Made by a program: the position numbers and the translations under genes. 7,231 nt of DNA. Origin: an uncultured Rivibacter sp. (GTDB lineage Bacteria > Pseudomonadota > Gammaproteobacteria > Burkholderiales > Burkholderiaceae). The stretch is taken from positions 1 through 7,231 of the forward strand of contig CAMLLU010000129.1 in assembly GCA_946480925.1 (NCBI GenBank). Reading direction: 5' to 3'. Numbering within the stretch: the first letter of the stretch is position 1; the number at the start of each line of letters is the position of its first letter. Shown piece after piece: positions 1-7,148 of the stretch. The notes under the pieces were generated by a model. It saw only the letters and a list, made by a program, of their open reading frames with translations. It did no database searches and was not told the DNA's origin.

Positions 1-107
1 AGCAGCGTGGCCACTTCGCCGGCGGCGATGTTGAAGTCGATGCCGAAGAGCACCTGGCTGGTGCCGTAGGCGGTCTCCAGGCCCTTCACTTCGAGAACGT
101 CCGTCAC
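1..107 (-). CDS. livF: ABC transporter ATP-binding protein LivF, N-terminal 35 codons (cut by window edge)
   Basis: The second ATPase of a branched-chain-amino-acid-type (HAAT) importer would work in the cytoplasm, paired with LivG under the LivH/LivM channel. Only the first 35 codons are visible, reading MTDVLEVKGLETAYGTSQVL and then a stretch ending in AAGEVATLL. That is the usual start of LivF: a first beta strand, the A-loop tyrosine in the ETAYG segment, and the strand leading to a Walker A motif beyond the edge. The start is GTG at 107-105, and its GTGA overlaps the livG stop (TGA at 106-104) by four bases, so translation is probably coupled. The purine-rich GAGGAA in the last livG codons can serve as ribosome-binding site. 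The family call is secure from position and the N-terminal pattern, but the catalytic motifs cannot be checked here. Confidence 0.88.
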   Translation of the reverse strand, partial: MTDVLEVKGLETAYGTSQVLFGIDFNIAAGEVATL

Positions 108-856
108 GCGAGTTCCTCCTCGCCCAGGTAGGCCTTCTTCACCTCGGGGTGCTCGCGGATCTCCTGCACCGTGCCGGTGGCGATGACGCGGCCGGAGACC
201 AGCGTGGACACACGGTCGGCCAGGCGGAACACCGCGTCCATGTCGTGCTCCACCAGCAGCACGGTGAGTTCGCTGCGCAGGCTCTGCAGCAACGCCACCA
301 TCGCTTCCGATTCTTCAGGCCCCATGCCGGCCATGGGCTCGTCGAGCAGCAACAGTTTCGGCCGGGTGGCCACGGCCAGGCCCACTTCGAGCTGGCGTTG
401 CTCGCCGTGCGCCAGGGCGCCGGCCTGCGCATGAAGGAGGCCTGCGAGGCCCACGCGTTGGGCAATGGCTGCGGCCTCGTCGTAGCGTTCGCGCTCGGCG
501 CGTGCGCGAGCCCAGAAGCGAAAGCTGCTGCCCGAGCGCGCCTGCACCGCAAGCGCCAGGTTGTCGAGCACGCTCATGCGCTTGAAGATGCTGGTGATCT
601 GGTACGAGCGCGTGAGGCCTCGCAGCACGCGCTCATGCATCGGCAGGCGGGTCACGTCCTGGCCATCGAACAATATGCGGCCTGCATCGGGTGCCAGCGC
701 GCCGGAGATCTGGTGGATCAGCGTGGTCTTGCCCGCGCCGTTGGGGCCGATGAGCGCATGCACCTCGCCATGGCGTACGTCGAAGCGGGCATGGTCGGTG
801 GCGGTAAGGCCGCCGAAGCGCTTCACCAGCCCGTCGATCTGCAGCAAGGCGGTCAT
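104..856 (-). CDS. livG: ABC transporter ATP-binding protein LivG (HAAT family)
   Basis: This cytoplasmic ATPase subunit of a branched-chain-type importer has 250 residues, normal for LivG. Walker A is GPNGAGKT (37-44), the Q-loop glutamine is near 86 in SYQITSIF, the signature is LAHGEQ (148-153), Walker B with its catalytic Glu is LLLLDEP (168-174), and the H-loop His is 204 in LVEHDM. The C-terminus has the typical LivG segment with EVKKAYLGEE. A signature of LAxGEQ in place of LSGGQ is usual in this subfamily and is not a defect. The ATG at 856 overlaps the livM stop in an ATGA, and the gene's own stop overlaps the livF GTG, so the three cistrons look translationally coupled. Its position in an aromatic-acid operon suggests an aromatic carboxylate substrate rather than leucine, which is inference. 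Confidence 0.95.
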   Translation of the reverse strand: MTALLQIDGLVKRFGGLTATDHARFDVRHGEVHALIGPNGAGKTTLIHQISGALAPDAGRILFDGQDVTRLPMHERVLRGLTRSYQITSIFKRMSVLDNLALAVQARSGSSFRFWARARAERERYDEAAAIAQRVGLAGLLHAQAGALAHGEQRQLEVGLAVATRPKLLLLDEPMAGMGPEESEAMVALLQSLRSELTVLLVEHDMDAVFRLADRVSTLVSGRVIATGTVQEIREHPEVKKAYLGEEELA

Positions 857-1911
857 GACGCGCGGCTCCTGCTGAACAGGCCCATCAGGCCCTTGGGTGC
901 CACCAGCACCACGAGCAGCAGCACGGCGCCCACGCCGAACTGCCAGTGGATCGTGTAGCCCAACGCGATCTCCTCGAGCAGCAACAGAACCACGGCGCCG
1001 ATGAAGCCGCCGTACAGGTGCCCCACCCCGCCCAGGATGACCATCACCATCAGCGCGCCGCTCTGGCTCCAGTGCATGAGCGACGGGCTCACGATGCCGC
1101 TCTGGTTGGCCACCAGCGCACCGGCCAGGCCGGCCAGCGCACCGGCAACGGCAAACGCGGCGAGCTTGTAGCGATAAACCGGAAAGCCGATGGCCGCCAT
1201 GCGCGTTTCGTTCTCGCGCACGCCTTGCAGCACGTGGCCGAAGCGCGCGTTGAGCAGCCGCTGTACGAACACGAAGGCCACCACCAGCAGGAACAGCACC
1301 ACGTAGTAGAAGTTGGTGTCGTCGGCCAGGTTGATGCCGAGCTTCGAGCGCATGGGCAGACTCAGGCCGTCTTCACCGCCGTAGTCGCGCAGCGAGATCA
1401 TCACGTAGTACAGCATCTGCGCGAAGGCCAGCGTGATCATGATGAAGTACACGCCGCGGGTGCGCAGGCTGATCGCCCCGATGACGAACGCGAACAGCCC
1501 GCCCATCGCCACCGCCAGCGGCCAGGCCACCCAGGCCGAGCTCACGCCATGGTGCATGAGGATGCCCACCGTGTAGGCGCCGATGCCGACGAAGGCCGCA
1601 TGCCCGAAGCTCACCAGCCCGCCGAAACCGAGGATGAGGTTCAGGCTGGTGGCCGCCAGCGCAAAGATGAGGATGCGGCTGGCCAGGCCGATGTAGAAGG
1701 TTTCGTCCAGCGCCTGTGCCACCGGCGGCACGGCCACCAGCACCGCCAGCAGCACCAGCGCCCAGCGCCAGTGCAGCGGGTGGTCGAGCAGGCCGGCGGG
1801 TGGCAGCCCCCTCTCCCCCAGGGAGAGGGTTGGGGTGAGGGCTTGGGCGCTGCCCTCACCCCGGCCCTCTCCCGGCGGGAGAGGGAGCATTGCGGGGGTC
1901 TTTGCGTTCAC
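853..1911 (-). CDS. livM: ABC transporter permease LivM with an in-frame palindromic repeat near its N-terminus
   Basis: This is an inner-membrane permease of the HAAT importer, pairing with LivH. From the GTG at 1911 it has 352 residues. The family core is clear: a first membrane segment around 49-65, the conserved block with LNLILGFGGLVSFGHAAFVG (90-109), several further hydrophobic helices, and the cytoplasmic coupling loop around 226-242 (GVRENETRMAAIG). Residues 9-35 are encoded by a palindromic repeat (1887-1807) and read LPLPPGEG, then LTPTLSLGERG. Without it the protein would be 325 residues, close to usual LivM size. I chose GTG 1911 because GAGAGG lies nine bases upstream, inside the end of livH. 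ATG 1890 is in frame (345 residues) but has no clear ribosome-binding site. Later GTGs would cut into the first membrane helix. Frame is intact and function is likely. Confidence 0.9.
   Translation of the reverse strand: MNAKTPAMLPLPPGEGRGEGSAQALTPTLSLGERGLPPAGLLDHPLHWRWALVLLAVLVAVPPVAQALDETFYIGLASRILIFALAATSLNLILGFGGLVSFGHAAFVGIGAYTVGILMHHGVSSAWVAWPLAVAMGGLFAFVIGAISLRTRGVYFIMITLAFAQMLYYVMISLRDYGGEDGLSLPMRSKLGINLADDTNFYYVVLFLLVVAFVFVQRLLNARFGHVLQGVRENETRMAAIGFPVYRYKLAAFAVAGALAGLAGALVANQSGIVSPSLMHWSQSGALMVMVILGGVGHLYGGFIGAVVLLLLEEIALGYTIHWQFGVGAVLLLVVLVAPKGLMGLFSRSRAS
1807..1887. repeat. REP-like double palindrome inside the livM reading frame
   Basis: Two 35-base halves (1807-1841 and 1853-1887) are inverted copies with 30 of 35 positions matching, separated by 11 bases. 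Each half also folds alone: CCCTCTCCC/GGGAGAGGG forms a perfect nine-base-pair stem with a three-base loop at 1809-1829 and again at 1865-1885. The halves share the GGGGTGAGGG/CCCTCACCCC block. This pattern is a widely dispersed intergenic repeat in Burkholderiales and Xanthomonadaceae genomes (general knowledge, not searched here). It is 81 bases long, exactly 27 codons, and lies on codon boundaries of livM, so it adds residues 9-35 without changing frame. No transposase or clear target duplication is visible. Confidence 0.92.
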
Positions 1912-1916
1912 GCGGT

Positions 1917-2837
1917 TCAACCTCTCGCCGGGAACAGGCCTTGTGGCTTCCAGAAGAGCACCACGGCCATCAACACGTAGATCAGGATGGAGGCGAGCGC
2001 CGGGCCTGCGCCGGAAGCTGTCGAAGGGCCGAGCAGGTCGCCCAGCGCCACCGGCACGAAGGTGCGGCCCACGGTGTCGACCACGCCCACCAGCAGCGAG
2101 CCCATCAACGCGCCGCGGATCGAGCCGATGCCGCCGATCACGATCACCACGAAGGCAAGGATGAGGATGCTTTCGCCCATGCCCACCTGCACCGCCACCA
2201 GCGGCCCGAGCAGTCCGCCGGCCAGCGCACACAACGCCGCGCCCACGCCGAACACCAGCGTGAAAAGCCGACGCACGTTCGAGCCCATGGCGAGTGCCAT
2301 CTCGCGGTTGGAGGCGCCCGCCCTCACCTGCATGCCGACCCGCGTGCGGGTGATGAGGAAGTACAGGCCGACGGCCACCGCGAGGCCCACGCCGATGATG
2401 ACCAGCCGGAAAGCCGGGTAGTCGAAGCCCTCCCACAGCGTGGCCGGACCCGACAACGCCGCCGGCGGGTTGAGCAGGATGGGCTGCGAGCCCCAGATCA
2501 TGCGCACCGCCTCGTTGCACATCAGCAGGATGGCGAAGGTGCCCAGCACCTGCGACAGGTGGTCGCGCTGGTAGAGCCTGCGCAGCACCGTGACCTCCAG
2601 CGCCATGCCGAAGACCGCGGTGCCGGCGATGCCTGCGCCCAACCCGATGAGGAACGACCCCGACGCCTGGGCCGCCGCCGCGGTGAGGTAGGCCCCCACC
2701 ATGTAGAGCGAGCCGTGCGCGAGGTTGATCATGTCCATGATGCCGAACACGAGCGTGAGTCCCGCGGCGAGCAGGAAGAGCATGAGGCCGAACTGCAGGC
2801 CGTTGAGCCCCTGTTCGAGAAAGAGGACGGTGTTCAT
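1917..2837 (-). CDS. livH: ABC transporter permease LivH (HAAT family)
   Basis: This inner-membrane permease forms the transport channel with LivM. It has 306 residues, a usual length. The N-terminal block with LTLVFGIMDMINLAHGSLYM (27-46) is the LivH hallmark. Further hydrophobic segments lie near 62-80, 98-112, 143-163, 192-216 and 224-256, with a last one near 278-295. The cytoplasmic coupling loop is around 173-191 (AGASNREMALAMGSNVRR), and the GGIGSIRGALMGSLLVG block (235-251) and the C-terminal PQGLFP are conserved. The ATG at 2837 has only a weak site (GAAGA), and a five-codon frame ends at this start, so initiation may depend partly on coupling. Its stop lies five bases before the livM GTG. 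It follows the binding-protein gene after a 132-base spacer full of hairpins. Confidence 0.95.
   Translation of the reverse strand: MNTVLFLEQGLNGLQFGLMLFLLAAGLTLVFGIMDMINLAHGSLYMVGAYLTAAAAQASGSFLIGLGAGIAGTAVFGMALEVTVLRRLYQRDHLSQVLGTFAILLMCNEAVRMIWGSQPILLNPPAALSGPATLWEGFDYPAFRLVIIGVGLAVAVGLYFLITRTRVGMQVRAGASNREMALAMGSNVRRLFTLVFGVGAALCALAGGLLGPLVAVQVGMGESILILAFVVIVIGGIGSIRGALMGSLLVGVVDTVGRTFVPVALGDLLGPSTASGAGPALASILIYVLMAVVLFWKPQGLFPARG
1921..1926 (-). promoter_or_regulatory. Ribosome-binding site deciding the livM GTG start
   Basis: GAGAGG on the minus strand lies nine bases before the GTG at 1911 and sits within the last codons of livH. No comparable purine-rich site precedes the in-frame ATG at 1890. 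This supports translation beginning upstream of the palindromic repeat, so that the repeat is translated. Confidence 0.55.
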
Positions 2838-2855
2838 GTCTTCGGTTTCATGGAA
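2838..2855 (-). other. Possible five-codon leader frame ending at the livH start
   Basis: On the minus strand an ATG reads MKPKT and stops in TGA whose first two bases are the last two of the livH ATG (an ATGA overlap). AAGGGA lies several bases before this ATG and fits a ribosome-binding site better than anything directly before livH. Such a frame could feed ribosomes to livH, but a five-codon frame arises easily by chance and nothing shows it is translated. Confidence 0.2.
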
Positions 2856-2891
2856 CGGTCCCTTCGCGAGCGTCCGGCAACACGACCCCAG

Positions 2892-2968
2892 CGGACGCCG
2901 CGGATCCGGCTTCGCCGGTCCGCCAGCGGCTCCCCTCGAGGGGGAGCGCCGAAGGCGCTACGGAGGTG
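2892..2968. repeat. Composite hairpin repeat between the binding-protein gene and livH
   Basis: At least three hairpins are packed together. GCGCC/GGCGC with a GAA loop lies at 2946-2958, about 11 bases after the binding-protein stop. The palindrome CCCCTCGAGGGG lies at 2932-2943, with outer CT/AG pairs closing around one bulged G. CCGGC/GCCGG with a TTC loop lies at 2906-2918 and is extended by CGGA/TCCG to 2901-2922. No run of U follows on the minus strand, so it is not a canonical intrinsic terminator. The style matches mosaic intergenic repeats common in Burkholderiales. It could protect the 3' end of the binding-protein message or reduce read-through into the permease genes. Confidence 0.75.
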
Positions 2969-2969
2969 G

Positions 2970-4139
2970 TCACATCTTGCAGGCGGAGGCGTAGGCGTCT
3001 GCATGATTCTTGAACACCGTGCCCATGGTGCGGTTGGTCACGCGGCCCTGCGGGTCCTTGGTGACGAGGCGCAGGTAGTAGTCCTGCACCGGGTACTGGT
3101 TGGTGTTGAACTTGAAGGCCCCGCGCACCGACTTGAAGTTGGCAGCCTTCAGCGCCTTGCGCACGGTGGCCTTGTCTTCGAGCTTGCCTTTCACGTCGCG
3201 CACGGCGGCGTCCATGAGCATGGCGGCGTCGTAGCCCTGCGAGGCATAGAGCGAAGGCAGGCGGTTGTATTCCTTCTGGAAGTCTTCGACGAAGCGCTTG
3301 TTCTGCGGGTTGTCGAGGTCGTGCGCCCACTGCGAGGTGTTGAACATGCCGAGCATCGGCTCGCCCACTGCGCGGATCACGTCTTCGTCGGCCGAGAAGC
3401 CGGGGCCGTACAGCGTGGCGTCCTTCGAAAGACCGGAAGCCACGTACTGCTTGATGAAGTTGATGCCCATGCCGCCGGGCAGGAAGATGTACATCGCATC
3501 GGGCTTGGCGGCACGCACCTGCGCGAGCTCGGGCGCGTAGTCGAGCTGGCCGAGCTTGGTGTAGATCTCCTGCACCACCTCGCCCTTGTAGAAGCGCTTG
3601 AAGCCGGCCAACGCATCCTTGCCCGCCGGGTAGTTGGGCGCCAGCAGCGCCACCTTCTGCTTGCCTTGGCGGGTGACGGTGGCGCCCACCGCCTCGTGCA
3701 GGTTGTCGTTCTGCCAGGCCACGTTGAAGAAGTACGGGTTGCACTGCTCGCCCGCGTATTGCGACGGGCCGGCGTTGGCGCTGATGTAGAAGGTCTTCGA
3801 CTCGAAGATGGGCTGGCCCACGGCCAGCATCACGTTGGAGAACACCACGCCGGTCATGAAGTCGACCTTGTCGCGCTTGATGAGGCGGTCGGTGGTCTGC
3901 TTGGCCGCATCGGGGCTTTGCTGGTCGTCCACCACGATCACCTCGGCCGGCAGGCCGCCCAGCTTGCCGCCGGTGTGCTTGAGCGCGAGGTTGAAGCCGT
4001 CGCGGATGTCGATGCCCAGCCCGGCGCCGGGGCCCGACAGCGTGCTCAGCATGCCGACCTTCACTTTGTCTGCGGCCATGGCCGTGCTCGCAAGGCAGGC
4101 GGCGGCCACGGTCGCGAAGGCGAGGTGAACGAAACGCAT
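2970..4139 (-). CDS. Periplasmic substrate-binding protein of a branched-chain-type (HAAT) ABC importer
   Basis: This is the ligand-capturing subunit of the importer encoded directly downstream. It has 389 residues. A signal peptide is clear: a basic start (MRFVH), a hydrophobic stretch to about 16, and an AMA/ADK signal-peptidase I site after residue 22. The mature protein is a type 1 periplasmic binding fold: KVKVGMLSTLSGPGAGLG (25-42), VVDDQQSPDAAKQTTDRLI (69-87), VAWQNDN (140-146) and a C-terminal lobe with ASQGYDAAMLMDAA. Cys133 and Cys387 are left in the mature chain and could pair in the periplasm. The start follows a strong AAGGAG site. Lying directly behind the aryl-CoA ligase, it most likely binds an aromatic carboxylate such as 2-aminobenzoate. 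That ligand is inferred from context and cannot be read from the sequence. Confidence 0.93.
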   Translation of the reverse strand: MRFVHLAFATVAAACLASTAMAADKVKVGMLSTLSGPGAGLGIDIRDGFNLALKHTGGKLGGLPAEVIVVDDQQSPDAAKQTTDRLIKRDKVDFMTGVVFSNVMLAVGQPIFESKTFYISANAGPSQYAGEQCNPYFFNVAWQNDNLHEAVGATVTRQGKQKVALLAPNYPAGKDALAGFKRFYKGEVVQEIYTKLGQLDYAPELAQVRAAKPDAMYIFLPGGMGINFIKQYVASGLSKDATLYGPGFSADEDVIRAVGEPMLGMFNTSQWAHDLDNPQNKRFVEDFQKEYNRLPSLYASQGYDAAMLMDAAVRDVKGKLEDKATVRKALKAANFKSVRGAFKFNTNQYPVQDYYLRLVTKDPQGRVTNRTMGTVFKNHADAYASACKM

Positions 4140-4147
4140 CTCGGTGT

Positions 4148-4153
4148 CTCCTT
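4148..4153 (-). promoter_or_regulatory. Strong ribosome-binding site of the substrate-binding protein gene
   Basis: AAGGAG lies eight bases before the ATG at 4139. It is the strongest such site in the window, which fits the need for more binding protein than membrane subunits. Confidence 0.75.
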
Positions 4154-4173
4154 GGTTCTTGGTGCCGGTCGAT

Positions 4174-4193
4174 AGAGAAAAGAGAGAAAGAGA
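4174..4193 (-). other. 20-base all-pyrimidine tract between ligase and binding-protein genes
   Basis: Directly after the ligase stop codon (4196-4194) the message strand has twenty pyrimidines in a row, mostly CT and CTT units. Its ends are mirror images (AGAGAAA at 4174-4180 and AAAGAGA at 4187-4193 on the plus strand). It stands out against the G+C-rich surroundings and occupies much of the 54-base gap. It might act as a ribosomal protein S1 or Rho contact site, or be a slipped simple repeat. No convincing promoter hexamers were seen here. Confidence 0.4.
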
Positions 4194-5822
4194 TCAGGCG
4201 TCGCGCAGCCTGAAGCGCTGGAGTTTGCCAGTGGCCGTGCGCGGCAACTCGCTGCGGAACTCGATCGCGCGTGGGTACTTGTACGGAGCGATGGTCTGCT
4301 TGACGAAGTCCTGCAGCGTGCGAACCATCGCGTCGCCCGGCGGGTAGCCCGAACGCAGCACGACGTAGGCCTTGACGATCTGGCCCCGCTCCGCATCGTG
4401 CACGCCGATCACCGCGCACTCGGCCACCGCTTCGTGCAGCAGCAGCGCCTCTTCCACCTCCGGCGCGCCGATGTTGTAGCCGGCCGAGACGATCATGTCG
4501 TCGGTGCGCGACTGGAAATGGAAGTAGCCGTCGGCATCCTGCGTGTAGGCGTCGCCGGTGTAGTTCCAGCCGTTCTTCACGTACTTGGCCTGGCGCTCGT
4601 CGGCCAGGTAGCGGCAACCCGTGGGCCCCTTCACCGCCAGCTTGCCGATGGTGCCCGGGGGTACGGGCTCACCGTTGTCGTCCATCACACGGGCGCGGTA
4701 GCCGGGCACCACGGTGCCGGTGGCGCCGGGGCGGGCATGCGCCTCGTCGGCCGAGATGAAGATGTGCAGCATCTCGGTGGCGCCGATGCCGTCGATCATC
4801 TCGATGCCGGTGTGCTGTTTCCACAAGGCGCGCGTACCGGCCGGCAGCGCCTCGCCGGCCGAAATGCACTTGCGCAGCGAGCCCCCCAGTGGCGCGCTGA
4901 TGCGGCGCTTCTCGGCCTCTTCGGCCATGGCGCGATAGGAGGTGGGCGCGGTGAACAGCACCGTGGCCTTGAACTGCGGAATGGCCTCCAGCAGCGCGGG
5001 CGGGCCGGCCTTTTCGACCAGCACCGTGGACGCGCCGATGCTCATGGGAAACAGCACCAGCCCGCCCAGCCCGAAGGTGAAGGCCAGCGGCGGGCTGCCG
5101 ATGAAGACGTCGTCAGGGCCTGCCTTGAGCGTGTGCTTCGGCCAGCACGCGCACACGGCCATCACGTCGCGGTGGAAGTGCATGGTGCCCTTGGGCGCAC
5201 CGGTGGTTCCCGACGTGAAGGCGATGAGGCAGGTGTCGTCGGCGGCGGTGTCCACGTTCCGGAACGTGGCGGCCTGGTGCTGCATGGCCGCCTCGAGGCC
5301 CTTCGCGGTGGCGTCGTTGAAGCACCGGACCTCGCGCAGCACCGGCAACCGGGCCTGCGCGGTGAGCAGCCCGTCGGCCAGCGCGGCATCGCACAGCGCA
5401 TGGCTCACCTGGGCTTTCTCGATGATCTGCGCGAGTTCCTTGGCGCGCAGCAGCGGCATGGTCGCCACCGCGATGCCGCCGGCCTTCATGACGGCGAACC
5501 AGCAGGCCACCAGCATGGGGTTGTTGGGCGCGCGCAGCAGCACACGGTTGCCCGGCACGAGGCCCATCTCGTGCACCAGCACGTTGGCGATGCGATTGGC
5601 CTTGTCCTGCAGGCCGGCGTACGTCCAGCGCTGGCCACCCGGCGCCTGCAGGCAGGTGCGGCCGCCCTGCCCCTGCGCGACCAAACGGTCGAGCAGTTCG
5701 CTCGCGCAGTTCAGCCGCCCGGGAAACTCCAGCTCGGGCAGCTCGAACAGGTAGTCGGGCTGCTGTTCGGCCGGCGGCAGGTTGTCGCGGGCAAAGGTGT
5801 CGAGATGGGCTGTGTACGTCAT
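4194..5822 (-). CDS. abmG: Aryl-CoA ligase, probable 2-aminobenzoate-CoA ligase (benzoate-CoA ligase family)
   Basis: This cytoplasmic enzyme would join an aromatic carboxylate to CoA using ATP, through an acyl-adenylate. It has 542 residues, normal for the family. ANL-superfamily motifs are complete: the phosphate loop TSGTTGAPKG (203-212), the GIGATEM motif (345-351), YTGD with ATP-ribose Asp424, the hinge region SRTDDMIVSAGYN (438-450), and the C-terminal catalytic Lys533 in PRTATGKLQRF. The N-terminus HLDTFARDNLPP and the DDMIVSAGYNI hinge resemble 2-aminobenzoate-CoA ligases more than classical benzoate-CoA ligases, by memory of the family and not by search. The ATG at 5822 lies seven bases after the dehydrogenase stop, with GAGG overlapping that stop as ribosome-binding site. 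Adjacent dehydrogenase, hydratase and importer genes support an aromatic-acid role. Benzoate or another substituted benzoate remains possible. Confidence 0.8.
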   Translation of the reverse strand: MTYTAHLDTFARDNLPPAEQQPDYLFELPELEFPGRLNCASELLDRLVAQGQGGRTCLQAPGGQRWTYAGLQDKANRIANVLVHEMGLVPGNRVLLRAPNNPMLVACWFAVMKAGGIAVATMPLLRAKELAQIIEKAQVSHALCDAALADGLLTAQARLPVLREVRCFNDATAKGLEAAMQHQAATFRNVDTAADDTCLIAFTSGTTGAPKGTMHFHRDVMAVCACWPKHTLKAGPDDVFIGSPPLAFTFGLGGLVLFPMSIGASTVLVEKAGPPALLEAIPQFKATVLFTAPTSYRAMAEEAEKRRISAPLGGSLRKCISAGEALPAGTRALWKQHTGIEMIDGIGATEMLHIFISADEAHARPGATGTVVPGYRARVMDDNGEPVPPGTIGKLAVKGPTGCRYLADERQAKYVKNGWNYTGDAYTQDADGYFHFQSRTDDMIVSAGYNIGAPEVEEALLLHEAVAECAVIGVHDAERGQIVKAYVVLRSGYPPGDAMVRTLQDFVKQTIAPYKYPRAIEFRSELPRTATGKLQRFRLRDA

Positions 5823-5829
5823 GCGGGCC

Positions 5830-6975
<1,146 letters not shown>

Positions 6976-6976
6976 C

Positions 6977-7147
6977 TCAGTTGTCCGTGGCACCCTGGAG
7001 GCACCGCTCAGGCGTGAAACGGGACTCAACAGCCTTCACCGCGGAGGCGCAGAGGACCCAGAGATTCGCGGAGAAATACACGTGCACGTCCTCTCTGCGG
7101 CCCTCCGCGTTCTCCGCGACTCCGCGGTGAATGAATTTGGTTGCCAT
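6977..7147 (-). CDS. 56-codon open frame across the palindromic repeat (doubtful gene)
   Basis: The frame begins MATKFIHRG and ends QGATDN. Its ATG at 7147 lies one base after the hydratase stop and seven bases after GAGGGG, a good ribosome-binding site. Its TGA (6979-6977) ends one base before the dehydrogenase ATG. Most of the product is encoded by the palindromic repeat at 7035-7131, and it shows no domain, signal peptide or membrane segment. It is probably not a functional protein. Translating it could still carry ribosomes across the hairpin to the dehydrogenase start, or it may mark an older dehydrogenase start now separated by the repeat. Confidence 0.25.
   Translation of the reverse strand: MATKFIHRGVAENAEGRREDVHVYFSANLWVLCASAVKAVESRFTPERCLQGATDN
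7035..7131. repeat. Long imperfect palindromic repeat between hydratase and dehydrogenase genes
   Basis: The outer arms are perfect 12-base inverted copies: TTCACCGCGGAG (7035-7046) and CTCCGCGGTGAA (7120-7131). Inside them both arms carry related CGCAGAGG / CTCTGCG and CGCGGAG / CTCCGCG blocks. The centre holds the perfect palindrome ACGTGCACGT (7080-7089), lying almost exactly in the middle of the 97-base unit. Repeats of this CGCGGAG/CTCTGCG style are scattered between genes in many betaproteobacteria (general knowledge, not searched). In RNA it would fold into a long hairpin. No U run follows, so terminator function is not supported. Confidence 0.85.
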
Positions 7148-7148
7148 T

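Noticed and set aside
398..415. LAHGEQ in LivG instead of the LSGGQ signature
   Set aside because: This form is normal for LivG-type ATPases and does not indicate loss of function.
2005..2035. GTCGAAGGGC-like piece in the 3' part of livH, resembling a dispersed Burkholderiales repeat
   Set aside because: Only a short part matches from memory, and the encoded PSTASGAGPALAS is in keeping with normal variation of LivH at this position.
1912..2520. Upstream extension of livM across livH
   Set aside because: The open frame runs back through livH, but that part reads as a shadow of livH codons. The real start is the GTG at 1911 or the ATG at 1890.
2892..2968. Intrinsic terminator after the binding-protein gene
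   Set aside because: Strong hairpins are present but no U run follows on the minus strand, and the same importer continues downstream.
1890..4175. Long plus-strand open frame of 761 codons
   Set aside because: It lies opposite livH and the binding-protein gene, has a His/Arg/Gln-rich composition with no recognisable domain, and is a usual artefact of high G+C coding DNA read backwards.
2848..4617. Minus-strand frame of 589 codons overlapping binding-protein and ligase genes
   Set aside because: It is an Arg/Gly/Ala-rich alternative frame crossing two well-supported genes and the gap between them.
6976..7029. Longer dehydrogenase start at TTG 7029 or GTG 6993
   Set aside because: Both are rare start codons without a good ribosome-binding site, and the added residues do not look like the family N-terminus.
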